From NCBI GenBank assembly GCA_900079685.1, contig LT599019.1, positions 670,014 through 734,013 on the forward strand: a DNA stretch of 64,000 nt. Reading direction: 5' to 3'. Positions 34,168-42,703 of this stretch are shown here, piece after piece (position 1 is the first letter of the stretch; each line of letters opens with the position of its first letter). The notes under the pieces were generated by a model that was not told where the DNA came from, did no database searches, and worked only from the letters and a program-made list of their open reading frames with translations. Source of the DNA: an uncultured delta proteobacterium. Lineage in GTDB: Bacteria > Desulfobacterota > Desulfovibrionia > Desulfovibrionales > Desulfovibrionaceae. The translations under genes were made by a program, and so were the position numbers.

Positions 34168-35040
34168 TCAAAAGAAAAAGCCGATCCGCGCTTCCACCTT
34201 GAAATCGTACACGTGATAGTCCTGGATGATCGGAACGCCCACCTCCACGCTGGTAACGATGTCCCTTGTGAGCATTTTGCCCACCAGAACGTTGGCGGGC
34301 ACGAACCAGCGGCCGGAATCGCCGGGCCGTTTGTCACCGAGGTTGCAGCGGATGTCCGTGCTGGGGAAGAGGTTGACGAACCATTGATCCGGCAGCGGGA
34401 TATTCACCATGGGAGCGAGCTGCAGTTCATTCACCTTTGTGGCGTCGGAGCGGCTTTCGGCAAAATCTTTATCCCAGCGGGCGGCCAGAGCCACCCAACT
34501 GCCGGTGAGCATCTCGGGCGTGGCCCAGCGCATGCCGAGGGTGGGCACCACCCTGTATTTGCCCATGCCCATCTCGTCCTCGGTGGCGGTGGGGAGAATG
34601 ATCTGCGCCCCGGCGGCCCAGGCGAAGCGCTCGCTCGCGATGTTCACGAGCATCGCCTGCGCCAGAACGTCGCTTACCCCGAAGTGGGTGTTGCCCTGGG
34701 TGTTGTCCTTGCTGACGCGGTCGGTGAACATGAGCGGGAGATCCAGCCGGGTGGCGAGTTTCCACCTGGGGCCGAGATCAAAGGGCTTGTCCATGCGAAC
34801 GGTGACGATGTGCGCGTCGTCCTTGCTCCCGCTCAGGTGGGGGGAGTTCTGGTATTCGTAACGCAAATCGACGCGCGTCAGCGGCCTGGTCATGTCCTGC
34901 CCGTTGTTGACCGCCTCACCGCCCGCCCGTTCGTGAGCCTGAGGGGTCTTCCCGCCGTCCTCCGGGCTTTGCGCCGCAGTGGCGGCGGGAGCCCCGCACA
35001 CGATCAGAGCCGCCAGAAGACACCATGCCGTACGTTTCAT
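34168..35040 (-). CDS. Outer-membrane beta-barrel protein, transporter-like
   Basis: A 290-residue exported protein with signal MKRTAWCLLAALIVCGAPAATAA. An acidic linker is followed by a barrel-like sequence ending in aromatic residues (KVEARIGFFF). Segments such as AAGAQIILPTATEDEMGMGKYRVVPTLG resemble putative MetA-pathway/transporter barrels seen beside SphA-like proteins, although the two barrels here are not obvious copies of each other. The ATG at 35040 is taken as the start; TTG at 35043 is in frame but unlikely. It is first in the apparent barrel-barrel-sulfatase operon. Confidence 0.72.
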   Translation of the reverse strand: MKRTAWCLLAALIVCGAPAATAAQSPEDGGKTPQAHERAGGEAVNNGQDMTRPLTRVDLRYEYQNSPHLSGSKDDAHIVTVRMDKPFDLGPRWKLATRLDLPLMFTDRVSKDNTQGNTHFGVSDVLAQAMLVNIASERFAWAAGAQIILPTATEDEMGMGKYRVVPTLGMRWATPEMLTGSWVALAARWDKDFAESRSDATKVNELQLAPMVNIPLPDQWFVNLFPSTDIRCNLGDKRPGDSGRWFVPANVLVGKMLTRDIVTSVEVGVPIIQDYHVYDFKVEARIGFFF

Positions 35041-35617
35041 CAAGAATACCTGTTGCCCGGTTGTGCAGGATGAAGCCCACGGCCATGGGATCCGCCCAGC
35101 AACGTTGCGTGAAATACAGAAAAATCATCCCACTATAGTGATAGAATGACGGCAGTCTAAGCTTCTGGAAGATCCGGGCTCAATTATTATAAAAAGAAGC
35201 ATGGCACGAATAACGCGTATAAAATTGCTCAAATTTTTCAGGCATGAAAGTAAATAATCAATAATTTGATGATAATGATTATAATCATTGATGCCATAAC
35301 TGTATAATAAAACTCACTATGAAATAATCTATGCGTATATAATAAAAAAATAACACTCCAGAGAATTATAACGCGTGACGGAAAAGGCCGATAAACACTC
35401 TAGCGGAATAGGTCACCATTCTTATCTCTTTCCGTTATGCCGAGCATTATTGACGCGGACTGCCTCTTACGGAGTATCCTCCCGCATGGAAGGAAGTTTT
35501 GCACACCCTATTGATAAAAAAAATTATTCCGCTACTGTCGGTATATCTACTCTTGCGTGGAGGTCCGTTTTCAACGGACCGCCGGCACGTCTCGCCGTTG
35601 CCGATAAGGGATAAAAT
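35041..35617. promoter_or_regulatory. AT-rich divergent regulatory region
   Basis: A 577-bp AT-rich stretch without a convincing gene between the sulfatase-cluster operon and a GGDEF gene. Features: palindrome CACTATAGTG (35131-35140) near the minus-strand operon; the long palindrome AATGATTATAATCATT (35274-35289); and a perfect hairpin GGTCCGTT-TTC-AACGGACC (35562-35580) in the leader of the GGDEF gene, with no T-run. A short frame at 35375-35614 has no family features. Confidence 0.55.
35274..35289. promoter_or_regulatory. Fur-box-like palindrome
   Basis: AATGATTATAATCATT is a perfect 16-bp palindrome. Read with its flank, GATAATGATTATAATCATT resembles the Fur consensus (GATAATGATAATCATTATC) shifted by a few bases. 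It lies 234 bp from the outer-membrane operon and 329 bp from the GGDEF gene. Confidence 0.45.
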
Positions 35618-37159
35618 ATGTTTAAAAACAATATGTTAAAAACAGAAGACGGTTTCAAATACATTAACAGACGGTACGCCACGGCCTTGCTGTTGACGGC
35701 GTCTTTGCTGCTCGTTAGCCAGATCATCATCCAACTGACCATCATCAACATGAAAAGCGACGCCAGAGTGGTCAATATATCCGGCCGCCAGCGCATGCTC
35801 AGCCAGAAAATAACGAAATGCTCCTTCGGCCTGCTGCTGTTCGAAAAAAACGGCGTGCGCGAAACGTTTGTCACAGAGCTGACCGCCGCGCGCGACCTGT
35901 GGAAAAAATCCCACGAGGCCCTACGCTATGGCAGCGAGGAAATGCATCTGCCGGGCGGGGGGAGCGACGCCGTCGAAGCGCTGTACGCGAAGATGGAACC
36001 CCACTATCAAGCCATGTTGCAGGCGGTAGCGGTCATTCTCGCGCTTGAGGAACACGGGGATACGAACCAGCGGATACTGCAGGACAGTGCACTGGCCATC
36101 CGCGCCAACGAGAGGGAATTTTTGCAGTACATGGACAAAATCGTCTTCCAGTACGACGACGAGTCCAACACCAAACTGCTCCATCTCCAAATTCTCGAAT
36201 GCACCATTTTGCTGATCGCGCTGTTCGTGCTGGCGCTGGAGTGGCGCGTGGTGTTCAAACCGGCCCAGAAAGAAATCAAGGCCGGTTTCGACAGCATGAA
36301 GAAGAACGAGGAATACCTTAACCAGCTGTTTGAAACCACGCCCACGATGACCATTTTATTCGACGCCGCCACCTTGAAGGCCGTCAAATACAACGCCATG
36401 GCCGTGCAGCTGGTGCGCGAGTGGCTCGGCGTGGACCTTACCGAAGAGACCACCTTCGCCCAAATCCTGCCCGGCCCGGCGGAAGACGAGGGGTTCAGCG
36501 AGCGCCTCCTTGAAAAGATCAGGGCGGAAAAGGAATTTTCCAATCTGGAAGCCGGCATCACCGAAGGGCAGATCGTGCTGCTGTCGGCCAAAACCCTGAC
36601 CTCCGGCGATAAGACCTTGTACCTCGTCGGCCTTTCCGACATCACAACCCTCAAGCAGGTGGCCACCTTCGACAGCATGACCGCCATGCTCAACCGCCGC
36701 GCCGGGCTCGAGCTTCTGGAATATCTGTTCGGGGAGTGCGCCGGAAACCGGGCCGACATGTCCCTCTGCTTCATCGATATCGACCGGTTGAAGCACGTGA
36801 ACGACTCGCACGGCCACCAGGAAGGCGACTGGTACATCAAAACCGTGGCCCAGACCATCCTCCGAGAGGCGGGCGACGCATACAAGGGCATACGCTACGG
36901 CGGGGACGAGCTCATTCTGGTCACGGAAAACGCGGACTGGGAAACGTTCGACACGCTCATGCGCAAGGTCAACGACGATCTATACGATATCGGGCACATG
37001 CGTTTCAAACCGTACACCATGAGCGTCAGCTACGGCATCGTGACATACAGCCAGAAGCGATATCGCGACATCAGCGACTTTATCGAGGAAGCGGATATGT
37101 GCATGTACGAAAATAAAAAATGCAAACGGGCGCAACGCGCGACGGAAGAGGGCTGTTAA
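35618..37159 (+). CDS. Membrane diguanylate cyclase with PilJ-type sensor
   Basis: A 513-residue inner-membrane protein. A first transmembrane helix at about 21-43 is followed by a periplasmic PilJ/NIT-like four-helix sensor (SGRQRMLSQKITK is its signature) and a second helix at about 192-208. Next comes a PAS-like region (LFETTPTMTILFDAATLKAV) and a GGDEF domain with an intact GGDEL active site at 428-432 (RYGGDEL). The allosteric RxxD I-site is missing (GDAY at that position), so product inhibition is unlikely. It should make c-di-GMP in response to a periplasmic signal, perhaps nitrate or another anion given the fold. The start has AAGGGA upstream. Confidence 0.88.
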   Translation: MFKNNMLKTEDGFKYINRRYATALLLTASLLLVSQIIIQLTIINMKSDARVVNISGRQRMLSQKITKCSFGLLLFEKNGVRETFVTELTAARDLWKKSHEALRYGSEEMHLPGGGSDAVEALYAKMEPHYQAMLQAVAVILALEEHGDTNQRILQDSALAIRANEREFLQYMDKIVFQYDDESNTKLLHLQILECTILLIALFVLALEWRVVFKPAQKEIKAGFDSMKKNEEYLNQLFETTPTMTILFDAATLKAVKYNAMAVQLVREWLGVDLTEETTFAQILPGPAEDEGFSERLLEKIRAEKEFSNLEAGITEGQIVLLSAKTLTSGDKTLYLVGLSDITTLKQVATFDSMTAMLNRRAGLELLEYLFGECAGNRADMSLCFIDIDRLKHVNDSHGHQEGDWYIKTVAQTILREAGDAYKGIRYGGDELILVTENADWETFDTLMRKVNDDLYDIGHMRFKPYTMSVSYGIVTYSQKRYRDISDFIEEADMCMYENKKCKRAQRATEEGC

Positions 37160-37254
37160 CTCCCCGGCAAAACGTCCATAATTTGTCTTTACAGCAACGG
37201 GCCGGACGCGGTAGCGGAACGTTTGACAGTCAAAGCCCGTCAAACGAGAGGCCC

Positions 37255-38484
37255 ATGCGATACAACCGATACAGCGTGCTGACGATGGCCTGCCACGTCT
37301 GCACGGATATAAACCAAGGCGCCTTGCCCGCGCTTCTCCCCTTTCTGGTGCTTCACAAAGACATCAGTTACGCCTCCGCCGCGGGCCTCATTTTTGCCGC
37401 CAACTCCATGTCGTCCGTGGTCCAGCCGCTTTTCGGGTATCTGGGGGACAGGGTTTCCTGGCCCTGGCTGATGGGGCTCGGCGCGTTTCTGGCGGGCGGG
37501 GGCCTCGCCCTTGTCGGGTTCCTCGACAGTTACTGGAGCATTTTTGCCGCCGTTGCCGTTTCCGGCATCGGCGTGGCCCTTTTCCACCCCGAGGGCGGCA
37601 GAGTGGCCAACCTTGCCGCCGGGGACCGCAAGGGCGCGGGAATCGCCATTTTCTCCGTCGGCGGCAATATCGGGTTCGCGCTGGGGCCGGTGATCGCGTC
37701 GGTTGCCCTGGCTACCATGGGCCTCAAGGGAACCATCGTGTTCCTGATACCGGCCGTCGCCATGGCGGCGGTCATTCTCGCGTCCCTTGGCGGCCTGAAC
37801 CGCCTCGCCGCGGAATCGCGGCGCGGCAAGACCGGCGGGAAGCATGCGCCGGCCAAAGACGACTGGAAATCATTTTTCAAGGTATCGGCGTGCCTTACGA
37901 GCCGGTCGGTGGTCGCCTACGGCCTGACCACCTTCATACCGCTCTACTTTGCCGTCGTGCTGCTGCTGCCTGAGGCTTCCGCGAGCGCCACCCTGACCTT
38001 GTATTCCGTGATGACCGCCGTCGCGACGCTGCTCGGCGGCCAGGCCGCGGACCGGTTTGGGTTCAGCCGCGTCATAAAAGGCGGTTTTGTGTTCCTGGTC
38101 CCCCTGATGCTGATTTTCCCCCTGATCGGCAATGTGCCCCTGGCGATTTTCCTGTTGGTTCCCATAGCTCTGGCCATCAACACCCCGCAAGCGGCGATGA
38201 TCGCCCTGGGCCAGAAATTTATGTCCAACCATATCGGCACCTCGTCCGGCATCATGTTCGGCCTTGCCGTCAGCATCGGCGGCATGGTCGCCCCCGGCAT
38301 CGGGTGGATCGGCGACCGCTACGGGCTGACGATGGCCATGTACGCCGTCGCGTCGTTCGCGGTGCTGACGATGCTTCTTGCGCTCCTTATCCCGGGCAGC
38401 CCGCGAGCCGTGGAAAATCCGAAGCAACACCCTGTTGATGACGCCCAGCCCCGCCCGGAACCGGACAACACCGCATCGCGCTGA
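37255..38484 (+). CDS. MFS transporter, Fsr (fosmidomycin resistance)-like
   Basis: A 409-residue, 12-helix major facilitator. The N-terminus (VLTMACHVCTDINQGALPALLPFLV) matches the Fsr group, where HxxxDxxxGxxxALLP is typical. An MFS motif A-like GYLGDRVSWPW follows helix 2, and ALFHPEGGRVANLAAG is another Fsr hallmark. E. coli Fsr exports fosmidomycin; the natural substrate is unknown. The ATG at 37255 has a GAGAGG site; upstream in-frame codons are not conserved. The C-terminal tail is hydrophilic. Confidence 0.86.
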   Translation: MRYNRYSVLTMACHVCTDINQGALPALLPFLVLHKDISYASAAGLIFAANSMSSVVQPLFGYLGDRVSWPWLMGLGAFLAGGGLALVGFLDSYWSIFAAVAVSGIGVALFHPEGGRVANLAAGDRKGAGIAIFSVGGNIGFALGPVIASVALATMGLKGTIVFLIPAVAMAAVILASLGGLNRLAAESRRGKTGGKHAPAKDDWKSFFKVSACLTSRSVVAYGLTTFIPLYFAVVLLLPEASASATLTLYSVMTAVATLLGGQAADRFGFSRVIKGGFVFLVPLMLIFPLIGNVPLAIFLLVPIALAINTPQAAMIALGQKFMSNHIGTSSGIMFGLAVSIGGMVAPGIGWIGDRYGLTMAMYAVASFAVLTMLLALLIPGSPRAVENPKQHPVDDAQPRPEPDNTASR

Positions 38485-38648
38485 TGACATTTTTCCGCAT
38501 TTATGGCATGGAGAAACGAGAAAAGCTCACAGTTCGTTTGCTTTTTTGAAATGTTTATAGAAAAACCGGTAACGGCGCTCCGAAGTCTGACTCCAAACCT
38601 TGCGTACGAGTACAGCGTGTTGCGCCAAAAACGCCCCGGATGCTTGTG

Positions 38649-39122
38649 ATGCGATTGAAGCGTGCCATACTGCCCCTGCTCTTTTCGGCGATTGCCGCGC
38701 TTTTTTGCGCGGCGGGGCTTTATGGCAATGCCTCCCCCCCGGTTCACGCCTCCGCCGAAAATGTCCACGCGCTCCTGAAAAGCAGCTTCGCCGCTGATGC
38801 CCCTGCCTGCCTCCTGACCGAAACGCACGGCCTGTCCCCTCGCCCCACGGACGATGGGGCGGTGGGCGCATTCCAGGGAAAGAACTCCCCGCAAGGCGCT
38901 GTTACCGCCCGCATTGAGACCCGCCTGCTTACCGGGCTCCACGGCATGGGGCAGAAAAAGAAATCCGCTTCCGCCCTCGGCGAGAAGCTGTTTGAACCGT
39001 ACCCGCCGCCGCGGCAGGTAATGCGCTTTTCCTGCTTTGGCCCGCTTTTGCCGGCCAAAAGCAACGCATACGAAAAATTCCCCTTTGATCCCCGGAGCCC
39101 CTGCTCCTCTTTCCTGGGGTGA
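38649..39122 (+). CDS. Hypothetical exported protein
   Basis: I do not recognise this 157-residue product. It begins with an export-type signal (MRLKRAILPLLFSAIAALFCAAG) and continues as Pro/Ser/Cys-rich sequence, with a basic patch GMGQKKKSASALGEK. An ATG three codons upstream is an alternative; no strong ribosome site is seen for either. The opposite strand is also open across the region, which lowers confidence that it is a gene. The second half may instead belong to a dispersed repeat or decayed sequence. Confidence 0.35.
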   Translation: MRLKRAILPLLFSAIAALFCAAGLYGNASPPVHASAENVHALLKSSFAADAPACLLTETHGLSPRPTDDGAVGAFQGKNSPQGAVTARIETRLLTGLHGMGQKKKSASALGEKLFEPYPPPRQVMRFSCFGPLLPAKSNAYEKFPFDPRSPCSSFLG

Positions 39123-39519
39123 CGAAAGCCGCGTAAGTCCGGACTCTTTGCCTTTTCGCAGGCCGCAAGAGCCCTGACAACGCCCTTCTCCCCCACCCGC
39201 AACCGTATCCGAACCATACCGGCGCTTCCAGATGGAGCCACCGCAACGCCTGTTCCCTGAACCGGTGTTCCGGCCGTGCAGCAAAACCGCGCATACCCGG
39301 CGGCGCGCTTATGCACCACAAACCCCGTGAAAACGGCGGCAGGTGCCCGCGCCCTCCCGGCCAAAGCCCGCTTTCTGTGCCGCCGGAAAGCCCACGGCTG
39401 CAAACCGGCTGCCGTCGGCAACGCTCCATGCGGGACAGCCGCCCCCACGAGCCACGGGCCGGGCGCATGACGGCTCAACACCCCGGATTCTTTCCGCGGG
39501 CTTCTTTTCGGAGGTACTT
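39123..39519. other. GC-rich gap with no recognisable gene
   Basis: About 400 bp upstream of the second MFS gene. Several frames are open on both strands, but all are Arg/Pro/Gly/Cys-rich and lack family motifs or ribosome sites, as expected of GC-rich non-coding DNA. I see no clear promoter, terminator or structured RNA. Confidence 0.5.
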
Positions 39520-40866
39520 ATGACGACGGAACAACTCAAGGCAAGAGTCGCCAATAAAACATTCCTGCGGGTGCTTGTCCCCATTTTCATCGCCTCGATG
39601 CTGGCTTTTATCGACCGGGTGAACATCAGCTTCGCCATGCTCAAAATGAACGCGGACCTCAGTTTTGCCCCGGAAATTTACGGGATGGGAGCCGGGATCT
39701 TCTTCATGGGGTACGTGCTGTTCGAGGTGCCGGGAGCGATCCTGGCCGAACGGTGGAGCCCGTCCAAATGGATCGCGCGCATCATGTTCACCTGGGGGCT
39801 GGTCAGCGCGATGATGGCCTTCATGACTACCAGCTGGCACTTTTACATTCTGCGTTTTCTCCTCGGCGCCTGCGAGGCCAGCCTGTACCCCGTGATATAC
39901 GCGTGCGTTGTGCCGCGCTGGTTCACCGCGGAAACCAAGGGCAAAGCCATTTCGCTGATTTTAACGTCATTGCCGCTCTCCGCCATGATCGGCGGGCCTC
40001 TGGCCGGTTTTCTCATCGAGCATGAATTCTTCGCCCTCAAGGGCTGGCAGTTCCTCTTCCTGGTGGAAGGCGGGCTCACCGCCGTTTACGGTTTCGCCAT
40101 TCTGCTCTTCCTCAAGGATACCCCCGAGAGCGTGCACTGGCTGACCGACGAGGAAAAAAACTACCTGATCGCGTCAATCAAGGCGGAAACCTCCAACAAG
40201 GTCAAGGAAAAGCACTACTCTCTGCTGCAGGGCCTGACGGACCCCAAAGTGCTGTTCCTGGGCTTCATCTACTTCTGCTGGGTCGTGGGGTTCTGGGGCT
40301 TCAACTTCTGGCTGCCCAAGAGCATCGAGCGCGTGACCGGCGCCGGCGCCGGCACGATAGGCCTGCTGTCGCTCATCCCCGTGACGGTCGCCCTGCTGGC
40401 GCTGATCTATGTCGGCCACTCCTCGGCCAAGCATGGTGAGACGAAAAAGCATGTGGGCATCCCGCTGATGATCGGTGCGGCGGGTTTTCTCATCGCCGCC
40501 CTGGTGGAAGGCCCGGTGGCTTCCATTGCCGCCTTTACCCTTATTTCCATCGGCGTCTATTCGCCCATGGGCGTGTGGTGGTCCATTCCCACCAGCTTCC
40601 TCACCGGCGTGGCAGCGGCCGGGGCCACGGGCCTTATCAACTCCATGGGCAACATCGGGGGTTTTGTCGGGCCGAACATCGTCGGGTACTTCAAGCGCTT
40701 AACGGGGATCCAAAGCGATACCGCCGTGTTTTTCATTTTCGCGTTCACGCTCTTCCTCAGCTCAATTCTGGTACTGACGCTCAAGATCAGGGAACCCGCC
40801 GGCGGCACGAAAGCGCCCCTCCGGGGCAAAGGCGGGCAGACCGTGGCACTTGACCCGGCGGATTGA
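39520..40866 (+). CDS. MFS transporter, anion:cation symporter family
   Basis: A 448-residue, 12-helix major facilitator of the ACS group (GudP, NicT, phthalate transporter relatives), which takes up organic anions with H+ or Na+. Landmarks: FIASMLAFIDRVNISFAM in helix 1, LRFLLGACEASLYPVIYACVVPRWF in helix 4 with the conserved G-C/AEA pattern, and SMGNIGGFVGPNIVGYFK in helix 11. GGAGG sits six bases before ATG 39520. A dicarboxylate, sugar acid or aromatic acid is plausible; no catabolic gene is adjacent to decide. A hairpin lies just downstream. Confidence 0.88.
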   Translation: MTTEQLKARVANKTFLRVLVPIFIASMLAFIDRVNISFAMLKMNADLSFAPEIYGMGAGIFFMGYVLFEVPGAILAERWSPSKWIARIMFTWGLVSAMMAFMTTSWHFYILRFLLGACEASLYPVIYACVVPRWFTAETKGKAISLILTSLPLSAMIGGPLAGFLIEHEFFALKGWQFLFLVEGGLTAVYGFAILLFLKDTPESVHWLTDEEKNYLIASIKAETSNKVKEKHYSLLQGLTDPKVLFLGFIYFCWVVGFWGFNFWLPKSIERVTGAGAGTIGLLSLIPVTVALLALIYVGHSSAKHGETKKHVGIPLMIGAAGFLIAALVEGPVASIAAFTLISIGVYSPMGVWWSIPTSFLTGVAAAGATGLINSMGNIGGFVGPNIVGYFKRLTGIQSDTAVFFIFAFTLFLSSILVLTLKIREPAGGTKAPLRGKGGQTVALDPAD

Positions 40867-40906
40867 AACGGAAAAGAGCGCCCCTGGGCGCCGCAACCCC
40901 AAACGG

Positions 40907-40938
40907 CCCCCCGGCTCAAAGCCGGGGGAGCCGTCATC
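40907..40938 (+). terminator. Hairpin after MFS gene
   Basis: CCCCCGGCT-CAA-AGCCGGGGG with ACGGC/GCCGT outer pairing, directly upstream of the next ribosome site. There is no T-run, so termination is uncertain. Confidence 0.45.
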
Positions 40939-40952
40939 ACCAGGAGAACACC

Positions 40953-41321
40953 ATGGACAAAGACCCTTTTGCCGCCGCAACGAAACGGTTGTTCAAGGTC
41001 GCCAAATGCAAAACGCAGCTTCAGTTGGCCAATTTTATGGGCATACGGCAGTCGTCGGTATCCGACGCCATACGCCGCAAAAGCATCCCGGCGGAATGGC
41101 TGCTCACGCTCCTGCGCCACGACCAGACCAACCCGGACTGGGTCCTGACCGGGAAAGGCCCCCGGTATCTACGGCCTGTCGATGACAATACGGTCACGGT
41201 CATCCATGTGACGAAGTTCCGGCCAGTGACGGAGAGTTCGACGCAGGAACTCCTGATCGAACTGATGCGCCGGGAGAGGGAACAGCGGCTCGCCCCGCCG
41301 CGGGCCGCGCTGCTCGCCTGA
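40953..41321 (+). CDS. Phage CI-repressor-type HTH regulator
   Basis: A 122-residue protein whose first 70 residues match the bacteriophage CI repressor DNA-binding domain: TQLQLANFMGIRQSSVSDAIRRKSIPAEWLLTLL, ending in NPDWVLTGKGPRYL. It lacks the C-terminal S24 peptidase domain of full CI repressors. Small stand-alone proteins of this sort are common in Desulfovibrio-type genomes. AGGAGA precedes ATG 40953. No prophage genes surround it, so it is probably a domesticated chromosomal regulator. Confidence 0.83.
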   Translation: MDKDPFAAATKRLFKVAKCKTQLQLANFMGIRQSSVSDAIRRKSIPAEWLLTLLRHDQTNPDWVLTGKGPRYLRPVDDNTVTVIHVTKFRPVTESSTQELLIELMRREREQRLAPPRAALLA

Positions 41322-41404
41322 CGGCGCGGCCGGGCGTCGAATTCTCCGGGCGGCTTTAACCGAATTATCCTTGCCCTCCCGGCAGCGGCGCATTATCAGG
41401 GCAT

Positions 41405-42094
41405 ATGGCGCGAGCGGAAAGACTTTTGACGTTGCTGCAATGTTTGCGGCGTTACAAACACCCGGTATCCGGACTGACCCTGGCGGGAGAACTCGGCGTC
41501 AGCCTCCGGACCGTGTACAGAGATATTGCGGCCTTGCAGGCGCAGGGAGCCCGCATCGAAGGCGAGACCGGCGTAGGGTATCTCCTGCGCCCCGGCTTTA
41601 CCCTGCCGCCTCTCATGTTCACGGAACCGGAGATCGAAGCCATCGCCCTCGGCGTGCAATGGGTGGCCCAAAGAGGGGGCAGCGGCCTCGGGAACCCGGC
41701 CCGCGACGCCCTTGCAAAAATTTCTTCCGTGCTGACGCCGGAACTCCGCCGTAAGCTTTCCGCATCAACCTTGCTCGTCGGCCCCGGAAACGCCGCGCGC
41801 GTTTCCGATACCGTCCTGGACACCCTGTACGCGGCAATTCGACAGGAGGAAAAAATCCTTCTCCAGTACCGGGACGGAAACGGCAAGGAATCCTCCCGGA
41901 TTCTCTGGCCGTTCACCCTGGGCTTTTTCGACAGCGTGCAGCTTGTGGTCGGCTGGTGCGAATTGCGGCACGATTTCCGCAGCTTCAGAACAGACCGGAT
42001 TTGTTCTGTTTCATTGACAGGTGAAGCATACCCGCGCAGGCGGAATGCCCTGTTCGACGAATGGCGCGCCGCGCAGGGCATGCTGGATAAATAA
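41405..42094 (+). CDS. HTH-WYL (YafY-like) transcriptional regulator
   Basis: A 229-residue regulator. The N-terminal HTH_11 domain reads RLLTLLQCLRRYKHPVSGLT then LGVSLRTVYRDIAALQAQGA, followed by the GETGVGYLLRPGFTLPPLMF linker. The C-terminal WYL-type domain includes ILWPFTLGFFDSVQLVVGWCELRHDFRSFR; the W-Y-L triad is altered to VVGW-C-E-L-R. Such proteins usually repress or activate an adjacent gene. The glyoxalase-like gene begins 108 bp downstream in the same direction and is the natural target. Confidence 0.88.
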   Translation: MARAERLLTLLQCLRRYKHPVSGLTLAGELGVSLRTVYRDIAALQAQGARIEGETGVGYLLRPGFTLPPLMFTEPEIEAIALGVQWVAQRGGSGLGNPARDALAKISSVLTPELRRKLSASTLLVGPGNAARVSDTVLDTLYAAIRQEEKILLQYRDGNGKESSRILWPFTLGFFDSVQLVVGWCELRHDFRSFRTDRICSVSLTGEAYPRRRNALFDEWRAAQGMLDK

Positions 42095-42202
42095 AAAACA
42101 CTGCTGACAGAATCTGTCATCTCTCCCGGATACCGTCTCTTGAATGCGGCCGCGCAACGCGGTTACCGCATCACGCACAATGCAATGCGAAAGGAGATCA
42201 TG

Positions 42203-42574
42203 ATGTCGGATCCCAGTTTTTTCATGCTGTACGTTGACAACCCGCCGTCCAGCGCGGCGTTTTACTCCCGCCTGCTCGGGCGCGACCCCGTCGAAGCGTC
42301 GCCGACCTTTGCCATGTTCGCGCTTGATTCGGGCTGCAAGCTCTGCTTGTGGTCCAGGCACACGGTCAAGCCGGAGGCCGCGGGCGCGGGCGGGGGAGGA
42401 GAAACGGCCTTCGCCCTTGAAGGGAACGATGCCGTTGACGCCGCCCATGCCGCCTGGAAGGCGATGGGGGTGTGCATCTTGCAGGAACCGACGGCCATGG
42501 AGTTCGGCTATACCTTCGTGGCCCTTGACCCCGACAACCACCGGCTCCGCGTTTTCGCGCCCGGCGGCGAATAG
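42203..42574 (+). CDS. VOC-superfamily (glyoxalase-like) protein
   Basis: A 123-residue vicinal oxygen chelate protein. Paired beta-alpha-beta modules show FMLYVDNPPSSAAFYSRLLGRDPVEASPTFAMFAL and then the second half, GYTFVALDPDNHRLRVFAPG, the usual C-terminal VOC signature. An expected metal His is not clear, so it could be a binding or resistance protein rather than an enzyme. ATG 42203 has AAGGAGA at better spacing than the ATG immediately before it. It follows the WYL regulator and is ended by a strong hairpin. Confidence 0.84.
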   Translation: MSDPSFFMLYVDNPPSSAAFYSRLLGRDPVEASPTFAMFALDSGCKLCLWSRHTVKPEAAGAGGGGETAFALEGNDAVDAAHAAWKAMGVCILQEPTAMEFGYTFVALDPDNHRLRVFAPGGE

Positions 42575-42580
42575 CGCTCC

Positions 42581-42617
42581 CCTTGAACAGGCCGCCGCAA
42601 AGGCGGCCTGTTCAAGG
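42581..42617. terminator. Bidirectional terminator hairpin
   Basis: A perfect 16-bp stem CCTTGAACAGGCCGCC / GGCGGCCTGTTCAAGG with a 5-nt loop, seven bases after the VOC stop. The T-run is weak, but the stem is long and stable. Confidence 0.8.
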
Positions 42618-42703
42618 AATTTACGCGCGTATGCATTGCCGGGAAGGAGGATTTTCCGCCAGTTCGCCGAGGGGAAACATTGTGACGGGCACAAGGCCGG
42701 GCG

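Noticed and set aside
35375-35614. A 79-codon frame upstream of the GGDEF gene
   Set aside because: No ribosome site, no family features, and it covers a perfect hairpin in an AT-rich regulatory region.
40953-41321. Prophage signalled by the CI-like regulator
   Set aside because: No integrase, structural or lysis genes nearby; such regulators occur alone in these genomes.
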